Source: an uncultured Bacillota bacterium | GTDB taxonomy: Bacteria; Bacillota; Clostridia; Christensenellales; UBA1242 | DNA length: 13,579 nucleotides | Direction: 5' to 3' | Assembly: GCA_949282835.1 (NCBI GenBank) | Contig: CASDQU010000101.1 | Span: forward strand, 1 to 13,579 | In this document: positions 5,479 to 13,056 of the stretch, piece by piece | How the letters are laid out: each line of letters begins with the position of its first letter | How positions within the stretch are numbered: position 1 is the first letter of the stretch | Program-made: the position numbers and the translations under genes | Notes under the pieces: generated by a model | The model's database searches: none | What the model was told of the DNA's origin: nothing | Seen by the model: the letters and a program-made list of their open reading frames with translations, nothing else

Positions 5479-5913
5479 ATGGAAAATTATATAGAGAAAA
5501 TCAATAATAAAATACTGCGAAAATGTAGCTATGAGCAGGCGGCAAAGATAAAAAAAATATATTTAATTCTTGGTGGCTGTTTTTTGGGAGTAGGAATTCT
5601 TGGTTTTCTTGGTTGTTTTGTCACCTTTTTTGTCCTGTTTTTCAATTTTGATACCGAAAAAGCGATGATATTTTGGTTTGTTGCAATACCTTTTATGCTT
5701 TTGATAATTACAGGTTCAGTTATAACTAGAATTGGCGACATGTTATTGACAAAGCAAGGTTTGCAGTCATATGAAAAAGCATTGTTAAAAAAAGCAGAAT
5801 TAAAGGAAGAAAAAAGACTTAAGAAAGTAAAACATTTGAATAAAAAAATAGCAAAACTAAAGACCAAAATGGCTGGCGGGCAAAAGAGTAAAGATAAAGG
5901 AGGGGAGAAATGA
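5479..5913 (+). CDS. Two-helix membrane protein with a basic coiled-coil-like tail
   Basis: 144 residues, with SD GGGAG 5 nt before the ATG. A short N-terminal cytoplasmic part (1-26) is followed by two helices, about 27-55 ('LILGGCFLGVGILGFLGCFV') and 61-84. Residues 98-144 are a very Lys- and Glu-rich segment ('KKAELKEEKRLKKVKHLNKK'), likely a helix or coiled coil in the cytoplasm. No family was recognised. The stop TGA overlaps the next start (ATGA), so translation of the dehydrogenase is coupled to this gene, and the membrane protein may anchor or partner the enzyme. Its own promoter and a structured leader lie upstream. Confidence 0.83.
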   Translation: MENYIEKINNKILRKCSYEQAAKIKKIYLILGGCFLGVGILGFLGCFVTFFVLFFNFDTEKAMIFWFVAIPFMLLIITGSVITRIGDMLLTKQGLQSYEKALLKKAELKEEKRLKKVKHLNKKIAKLKTKMAGGQKSKDKGGEK

Positions 5914-6695
5914 AAAATATAGCCATAATAACAGGAGCTTCATCTGGAATGGGAAGGGAGTTTGCTTTACAGCTGAGCGGACAATTTGATGAAATTTGGG
6001 GAATTGGGCTGGGCGAAGAAAAACTAAAAGAGCTTGATGGTTTAGTTAAAGGATTTAGAGGATTTGACTTAGACCTAACAAAAGAGGAAAGTTTTGAGAA
6101 GTTAATAAAACTTCTGTCAGAGGAAAAACCTAATGTGAAATATCTTGCAAATTGCTCTGGTTTTGGCAAGTTTGGAAGATTTGATGAGATTGACATTAAA
6201 CAAAGCGCCAACATGATTGACCTAAATTGCAGAGCGCTTATGCAAATGACAGAATATGTCTTGCCATATATGAGTGAAGGAAGTCATATTGTGCAGATTG
6301 CCTCAGTTGCCGCTTTTCAGCCAGTTCCATACATGGCGGTATATGCTGCGAGTAAAGCCTTTGTGTTAAGTTATAGCAGAGCGCTAAATCAGGAGCTTAA
6401 ATTTAGGAAAATTAAGATAACTACAGTTTGTCCTTTTTGGACAAAAACAGCCTTTTTTGATAGAGCCAAAGACACCAAAGCTAAAAGCGAAGTGGTAACT
6501 AAATATGTTGCAATGTATGACCCTAAGAAAGTGGTAAAGAAGGCGATAAAGGACACAAAGAAGGGCAAAGAGTTGTCAATTTGCGGTTTTATTGCAAGAA
6601 GTCAGGTACGCTTTGTAAATATCTTGCCTAAAAAACTTGTTATGAAGACTTGGATAAGTCAGCAAAAATTAAACAAAAAGTACAAAAACAAATAG
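5910..6695 (+). CDS. Short-chain dehydrogenase/reductase (SDR), NAD(P)-dependent
   Basis: 261 residues, the usual length of a classical SDR. The Rossmann motif TGASSGMG is at residues 8-15, 'NCSGFG' stands for the NNAG motif, and the catalytic triad is Ser132 ('QIASVAAF'), Tyr145 and Lys149 ('VYAASKAF'). The segment 'TVCPFWTKTAFFD' is the usual PG-like loop after beta-6. The lack of acidic residues after beta-2 could suit NADP, but this is uncertain. The SD AAAGGAGGGG lies inside the upstream gene, and the start overlaps its stop by 4 nt. The C-terminus is basic ('SQQKLNKKYKNK'), as in the DltE/YqjQ-like oxidoreductases often found near membrane proteins. The substrate cannot be told from sequence. 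No own terminator follows except the hairpin at 6729-6753. Confidence 0.92.
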   Translation: MKNIAIITGASSGMGREFALQLSGQFDEIWGIGLGEEKLKELDGLVKGFRGFDLDLTKEESFEKLIKLLSEEKPNVKYLANCSGFGKFGRFDEIDIKQSANMIDLNCRALMQMTEYVLPYMSEGSHIVQIASVAAFQPVPYMAVYAASKAFVLSYSRALNQELKFRKIKITTVCPFWTKTAFFDRAKDTKAKSEVVTKYVAMYDPKKVVKKAIKDTKKGKELSICGFIARSQVRFVNILPKKLVMKTWISQQKLNKKYKNK

Positions 6696-6702
6696 AGCCA
6701 TA

Positions 6703-6731
6703 TTGAAATTGAATTAAATATGTGATATAAT
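6703..6731 (+). promoter_or_regulatory. Promoter of the 6754 gene
   Basis: TTGAAA (6703-6708), a 17-bp spacer and TATAAT (6726-6731). Transcription should begin near 6738, inside the loop of the hairpin at 6729-6749. Confidence 0.7.
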
Positions 6732-6753
6732 TCCTCCGCTGGAGGAATTTTTT
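6729..6753 (+). terminator. Terminator-like hairpin whose 3' arm is the SD of the next gene
   Basis: AATTCCTCC-gct-GGAGGAATT is a perfect 9-bp stem followed by T6 counted from inside the arm, which fits an intrinsic terminator for the upstream operon. Its 3' arm GGAGG (6741-6745) lies 8 nt before the ATG at 6754 and is the only SD of that gene. Its 5' arm overlaps the -10 of the internal promoter. Confidence 0.75.
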
Positions 6754-8163
6754 ATGATTTTAAGAGCTGACAATTTTAAAGAGTTAGAAAAGTTAGACTA
6801 TGATAATTTAAAGAAAAAACTTCTTCATGATTATTTAAATGAATACAATGTTTTTAATCATATGTATGGAATGTCAGGCATGTTGACATCGCTTGCATAT
6901 GGGCCTATTTTTAAAGCGCGCTTGCAAGAAGCAAACGAAATAGAAAAGGGAGAAAAGTCTCTTTCCGATGTTGTGGATGTATATCTAGCAATAAATAGAG
7001 GCGACATTTTATCTTCAAAATTTGACATTATTTATAATATTGCCCAAGTGGCGGCTGAGAATGGTCACAAGGTTAATGTTTGTATAGATGATAACATCTT
7101 TTTATTAAGCAATGATATGCCTGCAAACTATACCTTTACAAGCGAGCAAATGGAAAGACTTGAAAAGTTAAACGACCTATTGACTAGTTTGGGACAAGAT
7201 GAACTTGTCTTCAATGAAGTAATAAATCCTTATTCAGAGGAAGATTATCAAAAGTTTTGGACTTTCAAACAGGTTAAACTAGCAAACGATAAACTTTCTA
7301 ATGTAGTTTCCTATGTTAAATATAATAACTATTCGCCATTTGAGGCAATGCTTTTCTTTCACAAGTTTGCCACCGAAAGATTTGTTTACAAGGGAGGCAA
7401 TATTGAGAGCGAAAGGGTGGTTGTTGGGGCATTTAACAAAGAAGAGATAAATTGCGGAGGTTTTGCTTCAATTATCAAAGCCTTAGTAGACAAGTTTGAT
7501 AGCCAAGATTTAAAATGCGAGATAATGCCATGCGAGATTAGAAGCAAAAGCATAAGAGCGGGTGGCGGGCATTGCCAAAACTTGATTTATTTAAAAGATG
7601 ACGATTATGATATTGACGGATATTATATAGAAGACGCCTCACGCGACTCTAAGCCAGACGCTGAGGCTGAGTCGCTAGGATATGGATGTTGTCTTGTGCC
7701 TGCTAAAGATTTTAAACATTTGAGAGGTCAATATTATTTACAAGAATTTCGAGCTGACAGATTTCAAAGCCTCTTTATTGATATAGACGGAATGTTAAAA
7801 ACAAAGTCTATTTACGACAAGAGTAAGACGCTATTTAAATTAGCTAAAATTTATAGAGCAATTTCAAGTCAGCCTGAAGTGATTGCTAAATATGGCGAAA
7901 GAAGTTTGCCTATACCATTAACTTCATATAAAAGGGCGCTAACAAAAATTTATCACAATGCCCTTGAAGAAGGGTATCAAGAATTAGCACCTTTAAAAAG
8001 CGATGAAGATATTTTAAAATCAAGCATATTTAACGCTATCAATTTTGATAGAAGGGCAAAAAATTGTTTTTCTGCCAATGCCAGACAAACACTAGGTAGA
8101 AAGAAAATACATGAATATCAAAAGATGGCTGACAAAAAAAGCAAAGGTGATAAGGAATTATAA
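6754..8163 (+). CDS. Putative transglutaminase-like (Cys-His-Asp) protein, function unknown
   Basis: 469 residues, with GGAGG 8 nt before the ATG. It has no signal peptide or membrane helix, so it is cytoplasmic. A long mainly helical N-terminal part (1-215) precedes a region with the layout of a transglutaminase/papain-like core: Cys234 in 'EEINCGGFASIIKALV' at a helix start, His273 in 'AGGGHCQNLIYL' leading a strand, and Asp294 in 'GYYIEDASRDS'. Spacings of 39 and 21 residues suit that fold. Residues 300-469 are helical and basic, ending in 'KKIHEYQKMADKKSKGDKEL'. I see no closer family. A protease, amidase, or inactive binding role is possible, and the triad is an inference from motif spacing. 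It has its own promoter and terminator, so it is a single-gene unit. Confidence 0.85.
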   Translation: MILRADNFKELEKLDYDNLKKKLLHDYLNEYNVFNHMYGMSGMLTSLAYGPIFKARLQEANEIEKGEKSLSDVVDVYLAINRGDILSSKFDIIYNIAQVAAENGHKVNVCIDDNIFLLSNDMPANYTFTSEQMERLEKLNDLLTSLGQDELVFNEVINPYSEEDYQKFWTFKQVKLANDKLSNVVSYVKYNNYSPFEAMLFFHKFATERFVYKGGNIESERVVVGAFNKEEINCGGFASIIKALVDKFDSQDLKCEIMPCEIRSKSIRAGGGHCQNLIYLKDDDYDIDGYYIEDASRDSKPDAEAESLGYGCCLVPAKDFKHLRGQYYLQEFRADRFQSLFIDIDGMLKTKSIYDKSKTLFKLAKIYRAISSQPEVIAKYGERSLPIPLTSYKRALTKIYHNALEEGYQELAPLKSDEDILKSSIFNAINFDRRAKNCFSANARQTLGRKKIHEYQKMADKKSKGDKEL

Positions 8164-8188
8164 AAAACGGCCGCAATGCCGTTTTTTT
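8162..8188 (+). terminator. Intrinsic terminator after the 6754 gene
   Basis: AAAAAACGGC/GCCGTTTTTTT with a 6-nt loop starts inside the stop codon of the gene. Confidence 0.88.
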
Positions 8189-8203
8189 GTGAAAATTGTT
8201 GAA

Positions 8204-8238
8204 TTTTATATAAAAATCATGGTTTTTTATATAAAAAT
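8204..8238. repeat. Two 14-bp direct repeats, each nearly palindromic
   Basis: TTTTATATAAAAAT occurs at 8204-8217 and 8225-8238, 21 bp apart (two helical turns), upstream of the 8304 gene. This could be an operator pair or an AT-rich promoter element; no clean -35/-10 pair stands out nearby. Confidence 0.5.
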
Positions 8239-8267
8239 GTAGTTTATTTTGATATTTGTATAAATTA

Positions 8268-8298
8268 TCTTCTTTTTTTCAAACTAAAGAAAAGGAGA
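8268..8298 (+). promoter_or_regulatory. SD-sequestering stem before the 8304 gene
   Basis: TCTTCTTTT (8268-8276) can pair with AAAAGGAGA (8290-8298) over 9 bp including one G-U pair, enclosing the SD GGAG. The stem is AT-rich, so it would be weak and could be temperature- or ribosome-sensitive. Confidence 0.4.
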
Positions 8299-8303
8299 AT
8301 TTT

Positions 8304-8930
8304 ATGTTTAAGATGTTATATTTTTTGATGATTTTTCCTATTTTATTATGTTCGCAGCCTAGTAGTATGATAGACTTGTTTAGTGAGGTGAGCATGATAG
8401 AATATTATAATGATGGAGAGCAGTTTGAATTATCGCCGCAGCAGCAAGAAAAGTTTGAAGAGCTTTTTTGCCAGGCGCTAGAAGGCTCAAGACAGATGCC
8501 TGCATTTGGAGTGAGTTTACATGAGCTTACTATGCAGAGTATGCAAAGTGGGCTATGGGTCAAATTTATTTATCCAAAGACAATGATTAAAAGCGAAATG
8601 CCTTTTGACAGTATTCTTATAAATATTACAAAGGATTGTCATGGAATTAATCTAATAAGGGGCAATGAGGGGATTTTTGAAGGTCGCTGCTATTATCTAG
8701 ACCTTGAGAATACCTTAGATGAAGTTTATCAATTTCTTATTGATTGTCTAGAAAAAGGAGAAGAGAAAATTGAAGTTGAGCTTGACTTTGAAGAGCCTCA
8801 AGAGGTTTTGATAAAAGAGGATGGCGAAGGCGGAATGGAAGATGAAGAAAATGAAGATAAAGAAGGCGGCAAAGACCCTCTTCATGAAGCCTCTCGCTCC
8901 TGCAATGAAATTTTAAAACACCTGCAATAA
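8304..8930 (+). CDS. Probably exported protein with an acidic tail, unknown function
   Basis: 208 residues. The start at 8304 has AAAAGGAG at good spacing; an in-frame ATG at 8256 has none and would bury the hydrophobic N-terminus. Residues 1-16 (MFK then LYFLMIFPILLC) resemble a short signal peptide; 'ILLC' is a poor lipobox, so lipidation at Cys16 is doubtful. The central part (30-165) is mixed alpha/beta, with Cys at 56, 112, 129 and 148. Residues 168-190 are a low-complexity Glu/Asp/Gly run ('EDGEGGMEDEENEDKEGG'), which may bind cations or a basic partner, followed by a short polar C-terminus. No family was recognised. It stands alone between a terminator and the pfl promoter. Confidence 0.8.
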   Translation: MFKMLYFLMIFPILLCSQPSSMIDLFSEVSMIEYYNDGEQFELSPQQQEKFEELFCQALEGSRQMPAFGVSLHELTMQSMQSGLWVKFIYPKTMIKSEMPFDSILINITKDCHGINLIRGNEGIFEGRCYYLDLENTLDEVYQFLIDCLEKGEEKIEVELDFEEPQEVLIKEDGEGGMEDEENEDKEGGKDPLHEASRSCNEILKHLQ

Positions 8931-8977
8931 TATTGCTAATATTTTGCAAAAAATATATAAAACAAAGAGAAAAATAT

Positions 8978-9006
8978 TTGTGACAAAAAATAGATTGTGT
9001 TATACT
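8978..9006 (+). promoter_or_regulatory. Promoter of the pfl operon
   Basis: TTGTGA (8978-8983), a 17-bp spacer and TATACT (9001-9006); the transcript would start near 9013 and contain AAAGGAG. The -35 equals a Rex-type half-site (TTGTGA), but no matching TCACAA half follows, so redox control by Rex is not shown. Confidence 0.7.
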
Positions 9007-9029
9007 AAGACTGCTAAAGGAGTAGACAA

Positions 9030-11291
9030 ATGAAGGAAGAATTTGCATTGCAAAACAAAGAGGCCTGGGCGGGCTTTAAAGGTGATGATTGGAAAAGAGA
9101 AATCAATGTTTCAAGTTTTATTGATAACAACTATAAAGAATATAAAGGTGATGACAGCTTTTTGTCGCCTAGCACTAAAAAGACAAAAAAAGTTTGGGGA
9201 AAATGTGAAAAATTATTGGCAATAGAGAGAAAAAGGGGGATTGTCTCTGTCGACCTTGACAGAATTTCTGGTATAAACAATTTTCCAAATGGATATATAG
9301 ACAAAAAAAATGAGGTGATTTTCGGCCTTCAAGCAGATAAGCCACTCAAGAGAATTATCAATCCTTTTGGCGGAATAAGAATGGTCAAAAATGCACTTGG
9401 TGCATATCATCTTAAAATGAATGAGCGGCAGGAAGAAATCTTTGACAAGATGATAAGAAAAACTCATAATGACGGAGTTTTTGACGCATACACGCCTGCC
9501 ATTAGAAGGGCTAGAAGTGCGGGGCTTATCACAGGACTTCCTGATGCCTATGGAAGGGGGCGAATAATTGGCGACTATAGACGGGTTGCCCTCTATGGTA
9601 TTGATGCCTTAATAGAAGAGAAAAAGATAGATTTAAACAGCGGCGACATGACTGAAATTGACAGCGAAGAAAAAATTAGGCTAAGAGAGGAAATTAGCGA
9701 GCAGATTAGGGCGCTTGGTCAAATCAAAGAAATGGCAAAGGGTTATGGGTTTGACATTTCTAAGCCAGCCACCAATGCCAAAGAGGCTTTTCAGTGGCTA
9801 TATTTTGCATATCTTGCAGCAGTCAAAGAAAATAATGGCGCAGCTATGAGTTTGGGTCGAACCTCTACCTTTCTAGATATATATATAGAAAGAGATATCT
9901 CAAGAGGGCTATTGACTGAAGAGCTTGCTCAAGAGCTGGTTGACCAGTTTATCATCAAACTTAGGCTTGTCCGCCACCTTAGAACACCAGAGTATGATGA
10001 AATATTTGCTGGTGACCCTACTTGGGTGACAGAGAGTATTGGCGGTATGCTTGACGAAAAGAGAAGTCTAGTAACTAAAAATAGTTTTAGATTTTTACAT
10101 ACTCTCATCAATCTTGACCCTTCTCCAGAGCCTAACCTTACCGTGCTTTGGTCAAATTCTCTTCCTCTTAACTTTAAAAAATATTGTGCAAAGATTTCAA
10201 TCTTGACAGACTCTATTCAATATGAGAGTGACGACCAGATGAAGCCTATTTATGGGCATGATTATGCTATAGCTTGCTGCGTGTCGGCTATGACGATTGG
10301 CAAACAAATGCAATTTTTTGGAGCAAGATGCAATCTTGCAAAAAGTTTGCTTTATGCCATAAACGAAGGTAAAGACGAAAAGAGCGGAAAGCTTGTCGTT
10401 GAAGGCATTAAAAAGATGGATGGAGCATTGTCCTATGAAAAGGTTAAAAAGGCATATTTTACCACTTTAGACAAGATTGCCAAAATCTATGTTGACGCTG
10501 TCAATATCATTCACTATATGCATGATAAGTACGCCTATGAAGCCGGACAGATGGCTCTTCACGATAGCCATGTTGAAAGACTTATGTCTTTTGGGGTGGC
10601 GGGGCTGTCTGTGGCATGCGACTCGCTGTCTGCTATCAAATATGCCAAAGTTAAACCTATTAGAAATGAAGATGGCATTGCTACCGATTTTGAGATAAAT
10701 GGCGATTATCCAAAATATGGCAATGATGACGATAGGGTTGACCAAATCGCCGTGGAAATTGTCAAGTATTTTATTTCGGCGCTCAAAAAATATAAACTTT
10801 ATAGAGGAGCAATTCATACCTTAAGCGCGCTTACAATAACCTCAAATGTTATGTATGGCAAGAAGACAGGCTCAACACCTGACGGAAGAAAGGCGGGAGA
10901 ACCTTTTGCTCCAGGTGCAAACCCTATGCATGGTCGCGACTGCACAGGCGCGCTTGCCTCTCTTAATTCGGTGGCAAAAATACCTTATTGTGACTGCTGT
11001 CAAGATGGCATTTCTAACACTTTCTCAATTATACCTAACGCACTTGGACATGACGAAAAGAGTAGAGTTAAAAATTTGGTGGCTATTCTTGATGGGTATT
11101 TCAAACAGGGAGCGCAACATATCAATGTTAATGTGCTTGACCGCGAAAAACTTATTGATGCTATGAACCATCCAAATAAATATCCAACTCTTACAATAAG
11201 AGTGTCAGGCTATGCTGTCAATTTTAATAGGCTGTCGCGCGCTCATCAAGAGGAAGTTATAGCAAGAACTTTCCATGAAAGGATTAAGTAA
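9030..11291 (+). CDS. pflB: Pyruvate formate-lyase (formate C-acetyltransferase)
   Basis: 753 residues, close to the usual 740-760 of true PFL. It converts pyruvate and CoA to acetyl-CoA and formate in anaerobic fermentation, using a glycyl radical. The adjacent catalytic cysteines are Cys416-Cys417 in 'YAIACCVSAM', which separates PFL from glycerol dehydratase-type relatives that have a single Cys. The radical-bearing glycine is Gly727 in 'TIRVSGYAVNF', 26 residues from the C-terminus. Other family motifs are visible: 'GGIRMV', 'TPDYDEIF'-like 'TPEYDEIFAGDPTWVTES', 'LSALTITSNVMYGKKTGSTP' and 'GREPFAPGANPMHGRD'-like segments. The start has AAAGGAG upstream. The stop is followed after 1 nt by the HAD gene and then pflA, whose product activates this enzyme. 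Oxygen would cleave it at Gly727, so the organism is expected to be anaerobic or microaerobic. Confidence 0.98.
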   Translation: MKEEFALQNKEAWAGFKGDDWKREINVSSFIDNNYKEYKGDDSFLSPSTKKTKKVWGKCEKLLAIERKRGIVSVDLDRISGINNFPNGYIDKKNEVIFGLQADKPLKRIINPFGGIRMVKNALGAYHLKMNERQEEIFDKMIRKTHNDGVFDAYTPAIRRARSAGLITGLPDAYGRGRIIGDYRRVALYGIDALIEEKKIDLNSGDMTEIDSEEKIRLREEISEQIRALGQIKEMAKGYGFDISKPATNAKEAFQWLYFAYLAAVKENNGAAMSLGRTSTFLDIYIERDISRGLLTEELAQELVDQFIIKLRLVRHLRTPEYDEIFAGDPTWVTESIGGMLDEKRSLVTKNSFRFLHTLINLDPSPEPNLTVLWSNSLPLNFKKYCAKISILTDSIQYESDDQMKPIYGHDYAIACCVSAMTIGKQMQFFGARCNLAKSLLYAINEGKDEKSGKLVVEGIKKMDGALSYEKVKKAYFTTLDKIAKIYVDAVNIIHYMHDKYAYEAGQMALHDSHVERLMSFGVAGLSVACDSLSAIKYAKVKPIRNEDGIATDFEINGDYPKYGNDDDRVDQIAVEIVKYFISALKKYKLYRGAIHTLSALTITSNVMYGKKTGSTPDGRKAGEPFAPGANPMHGRDCTGALASLNSVAKIPYCDCCQDGISNTFSIIPNALGHDEKSRVKNLVAILDGYFKQGAQHINVNVLDREKLIDAMNHPNKYPTLTIRVSGYAVNFNRLSRAHQEEVIARTFHERIK

Positions 11292-11292
11292 T

Positions 11293-11949
11293 ATGGATTA
11301 TTTGCAAATACTAAGAGAAATTGCAAAAGACTGCTCTCTTTTTGTTTTTGATTTTGATGGTACTTTAATAAATAGCGAGCCATATCATTTTTTGTCGCAT
11401 AAAAAGGTGATGGAAAGCATTTTCCCAGATACTAAATTTACTAAAGAGGATTTTGATAGAGAAGTTTTGGGCAGAACTGACAAAGAGATATATGGAAATG
11501 TAAACAAAAGAAAGAAGATAGATGTTGATAAGGCAATTTCTGAAAAATTAAGCCTATCTTTAAAATATCTTACAAGCGACAAGGTAAAACTATTTGACTA
11601 TTTTTATCAAGTTGTAAAAGCTTTTCCTGATAAAGAATATATTATCCTTTCAAATCAAGAGGAAAATACTTTAAAGGAAGTTTTAAAAAAGAAGGGAGTT
11701 TTAGATATTTTTAAAAAAGTCATTTCAGTGCCGTCACTGATTGATGTTACTAAATTTGAAGTGCTTGCGAATTTACAAGAGTTTGCAGGTATAAAAGTGG
11801 AGGGGGCGGTAATATTTGAAGACTCAAATTCAACACTTGATTATGCCAAAGAGCTTGGCTATAAAAGGGTGGCGATTTTAAGCGAAACAAACAGAGGAAA
11901 AAATTTCGATGTCGATTTAATTATTGACACAGATAAGGACAACAAATGA
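11293..11949 (+). CDS. HAD-superfamily phosphatase between pflB and pflA
   Basis: 218 residues. The start at 11293 is chosen because it lies 1 nt after the pflB stop with AAGGA upstream; an in-frame ATG at 11275 lies inside pflB without an SD. HAD motifs are complete: motif I 'FDFDGTL' with Asp20 and Asp22, motif II Ser120 ('IILSNQ'), Lys154 ('TKFEVL'), and motif IV Glu176-Asp177 ('VIFEDSNSTLDYAKELG'). The helical cap between residues 26 and 100 marks the beta-phosphoglucomutase/phosphoglycolate phosphatase group (subfamily I). The substrate is unknown. The stop overlaps the pflA start (ATGA), so it is made with the PFL system. It might dephosphorylate a side product or an inhibitory metabolite, but this is inference. 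Confidence 0.9.
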   Translation: MDYLQILREIAKDCSLFVFDFDGTLINSEPYHFLSHKKVMESIFPDTKFTKEDFDREVLGRTDKEIYGNVNKRKKIDVDKAISEKLSLSLKYLTSDKVKLFDYFYQVVKAFPDKEYIILSNQEENTLKEVLKKKGVLDIFKKVISVPSLIDVTKFEVLANLQEFAGIKVEGAVIFEDSNSTLDYAKELGYKRVAILSETNRGKNFDVDLIIDTDKDNK

Positions 11950-12674
11950 AGGGAAGAATTAATAGTGTGGAATCTATGGGGCTGGTTGATGGGCCTGGCA
12001 TAAGATATGTGGTGTTTATGCAGGGCTGTCAACTTCGTTGCGCCTATTGTCATAACCCTGAAACTTGGGATATGATTGGGCAAAGCGAACTTATTGAAAG
12101 CGCCGAGCTTGTAAAAAAGATAAAAAGATTTAAAAACTATTTTGGTCAAGAGGGCGGCGTCACTTTCTCTGGCGGCGAACCACTTTTGCAGCCACAATTT
12201 TTGCTTGAGTGTTTAAAACTATGCAAAAAAGAAGGCATTTCTACCGCACTTGACACATCAGGTGTGGGACTAGGCGACTATAAAGAAATCTTGCAATATA
12301 CCGACCTTGTTATACTAGATATTAAAGCGGTCAAAGAAAATGACTATAAAAAATTAACTGGCAAAAAAATGGACAGATTTAAAGAGTTCTTGCTTGCCTG
12401 TCAAGAAGAGAAAAACAAACTTTGGCTGAGACAGGTTATTGTACCGGGGCTTAATGATAATTTGCAAAATATCACCGCTCTTGCAAAATATATATCCTCA
12501 ATAGAAAATGTTGAAAAGGTGGAACTTTTACCTTATAAAACTTTTGGCGTGCATAAATATGAAGCGCTTAAAATTAAATATCGTCTTCAAGGGGTGGAAG
12601 AAATGGACGAAAAGAAATGCAAAGACCTTGAGCAGACGCTTATAAAACTAATTGAAAAGTATAGAAAAAAATAA
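11946..12674 (+). CDS. pflA: Pyruvate formate-lyase-activating enzyme (radical SAM)
   Basis: 242 residues, close to the 246 of the E. coli enzyme. It uses a 4Fe-4S cluster and S-adenosylmethionine to abstract hydrogen from Gly727 of PflB. The cluster motif CX3CX2C is Cys28, Cys32, Cys35 in 'MQGCQLRCAYCHNPETW', and the SAM-binding 'FSGGEPLLQ' follows. The N-terminus 'INSVESMGLVDGPGIR' is typical of PflA. It lacks the extra ferredoxin-like 8-Cys insert of the glycyl-radical activases for other enzymes (HPD, choline lyase), which supports PFL as the partner. It is translationally coupled to the HAD gene by ATGA. Confidence 0.97.
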   Translation: MKGRINSVESMGLVDGPGIRYVVFMQGCQLRCAYCHNPETWDMIGQSELIESAELVKKIKRFKNYFGQEGGVTFSGGEPLLQPQFLLECLKLCKKEGISTALDTSGVGLGDYKEILQYTDLVILDIKAVKENDYKKLTGKKMDRFKEFLLACQEEKNKLWLRQVIVPGLNDNLQNITALAKYISSIENVEKVELLPYKTFGVHKYEALKIKYRLQGVEEMDEKKCKDLEQTLIKLIEKYRKK

Positions 12675-12723
12675 TAGCTATTTTTGTTAAATATAAAATT
12701 TGAAAAGCCAACAAAATGTACCC

Positions 12724-12758
12724 ACTTTTTTAAAGAAAGGTAAAAAAGCTTTTATTTT
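12724..12758 (+). terminator. Weak AT-rich terminator after pflA
   Basis: CTTTTTTA (12725-12732) pairs with TAAAAAAG (12741-12748), followed by CTTTTATTTT. It is the only terminator-like signal between pflA and the tRNA-Met promoter. Confidence 0.45.
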
Positions 12759-12767
12759 AAATTTTAC

Positions 12768-12796
12768 TTGACAAAAAGAACAAACTATTCTATACT
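12768..12796 (+). promoter_or_regulatory. Promoter of tRNA-Met
   Basis: TTGACA (12768-12773), a 17-bp spacer and TATACT (12791-12796), with transcription expected to start near 12803, five nucleotides before the mature tRNA. Confidence 0.85.
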
Positions 12797-12807
12797 TTAA
12801 AGCACAT

Positions 12808-12884
12808 GGCAGCATAGCTCAGGTGGCTAGAGCGCAAGATTCATACTCTTGAGGTCACTGGTTCGATCCCAGTTGCTGCTACCA
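12808..12884 (+). tRNA. Elongator tRNA-Met, anticodon CAU
   Basis: 77 nt with the CCA encoded. The acceptor GGCAGCA/TGCTGCT ends with a G-U pair, the D-arm GCTC/GAGC is standard, the anticodon stem CAAGA/TCTTG carries loop TTCATAC, and the T-arm is ACTGG-TTCGATC-CCAGT. The anticodon stem lacks the three G-C pairs of initiator tRNA and the 1-72 ends pair, so it is not fMet. Similarity of 'TTCATAC...GAGGTC' to the Bacillus elongator tRNA-Met argues against tRNA-Ile(CAU), though tRNA-Ile2 cannot be fully excluded by eye. Confidence 0.95.
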
Positions 12885-12894
12885 AACCCTTAAG

Positions 12895-12917
12895 ATGCAC
12901 AAGCGGTGCATTTTTTT
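12895..12917 (+). terminator. Terminator of tRNA-Met
   Basis: ATGCAC-aagcg-GTGCAT followed by seven Ts, 10 nt after the CCA. Confidence 0.88.
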
Positions 12918-12951
12918 ATTTTTAGGGCAGCAAACGCCTCAGATTGTTGTA

Positions 12952-13052
12952 AAAGAGCGATGGTCGAAAAATTCTTTAAATTTTTCTTGTTTCGTTTTGC
13001 CAAAGGCTATGCTTATATCACGTTGTTATAACAACTTTTTTAAGCGCTCTTT
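12952..13052. other. Nested inverted repeats between tRNA-Met and the right repeat
   Basis: AAAGAGCG (12952-12959) pairs with CGCTCTTT (13045-13052). Inside are GAAAAATT/AATTTTTC (12966-12986, 5-nt loop) and the perfect palindrome GTTGTTATAACAAC (13022-13035). It holds no credible gene and ends 4 nt before the right repeat copy begins. It could be a second element or a flank of the same one. Confidence 0.5.
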
Positions 13053-13056
13053 CCCT

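Noticed and set aside
8978..9006. A Rex or FNR operator at the pfl promoter
   Set aside because: Only a TTGTGA half-site is present; neither a matching TCACAA nor a TTGAT-N4-ATCAA is found.
10467..11166. Frames on both strands inside pflB
   Set aside because: The pflB reading is certain from Cys416-Cys417 and Gly727, and these others lack SD and homology.
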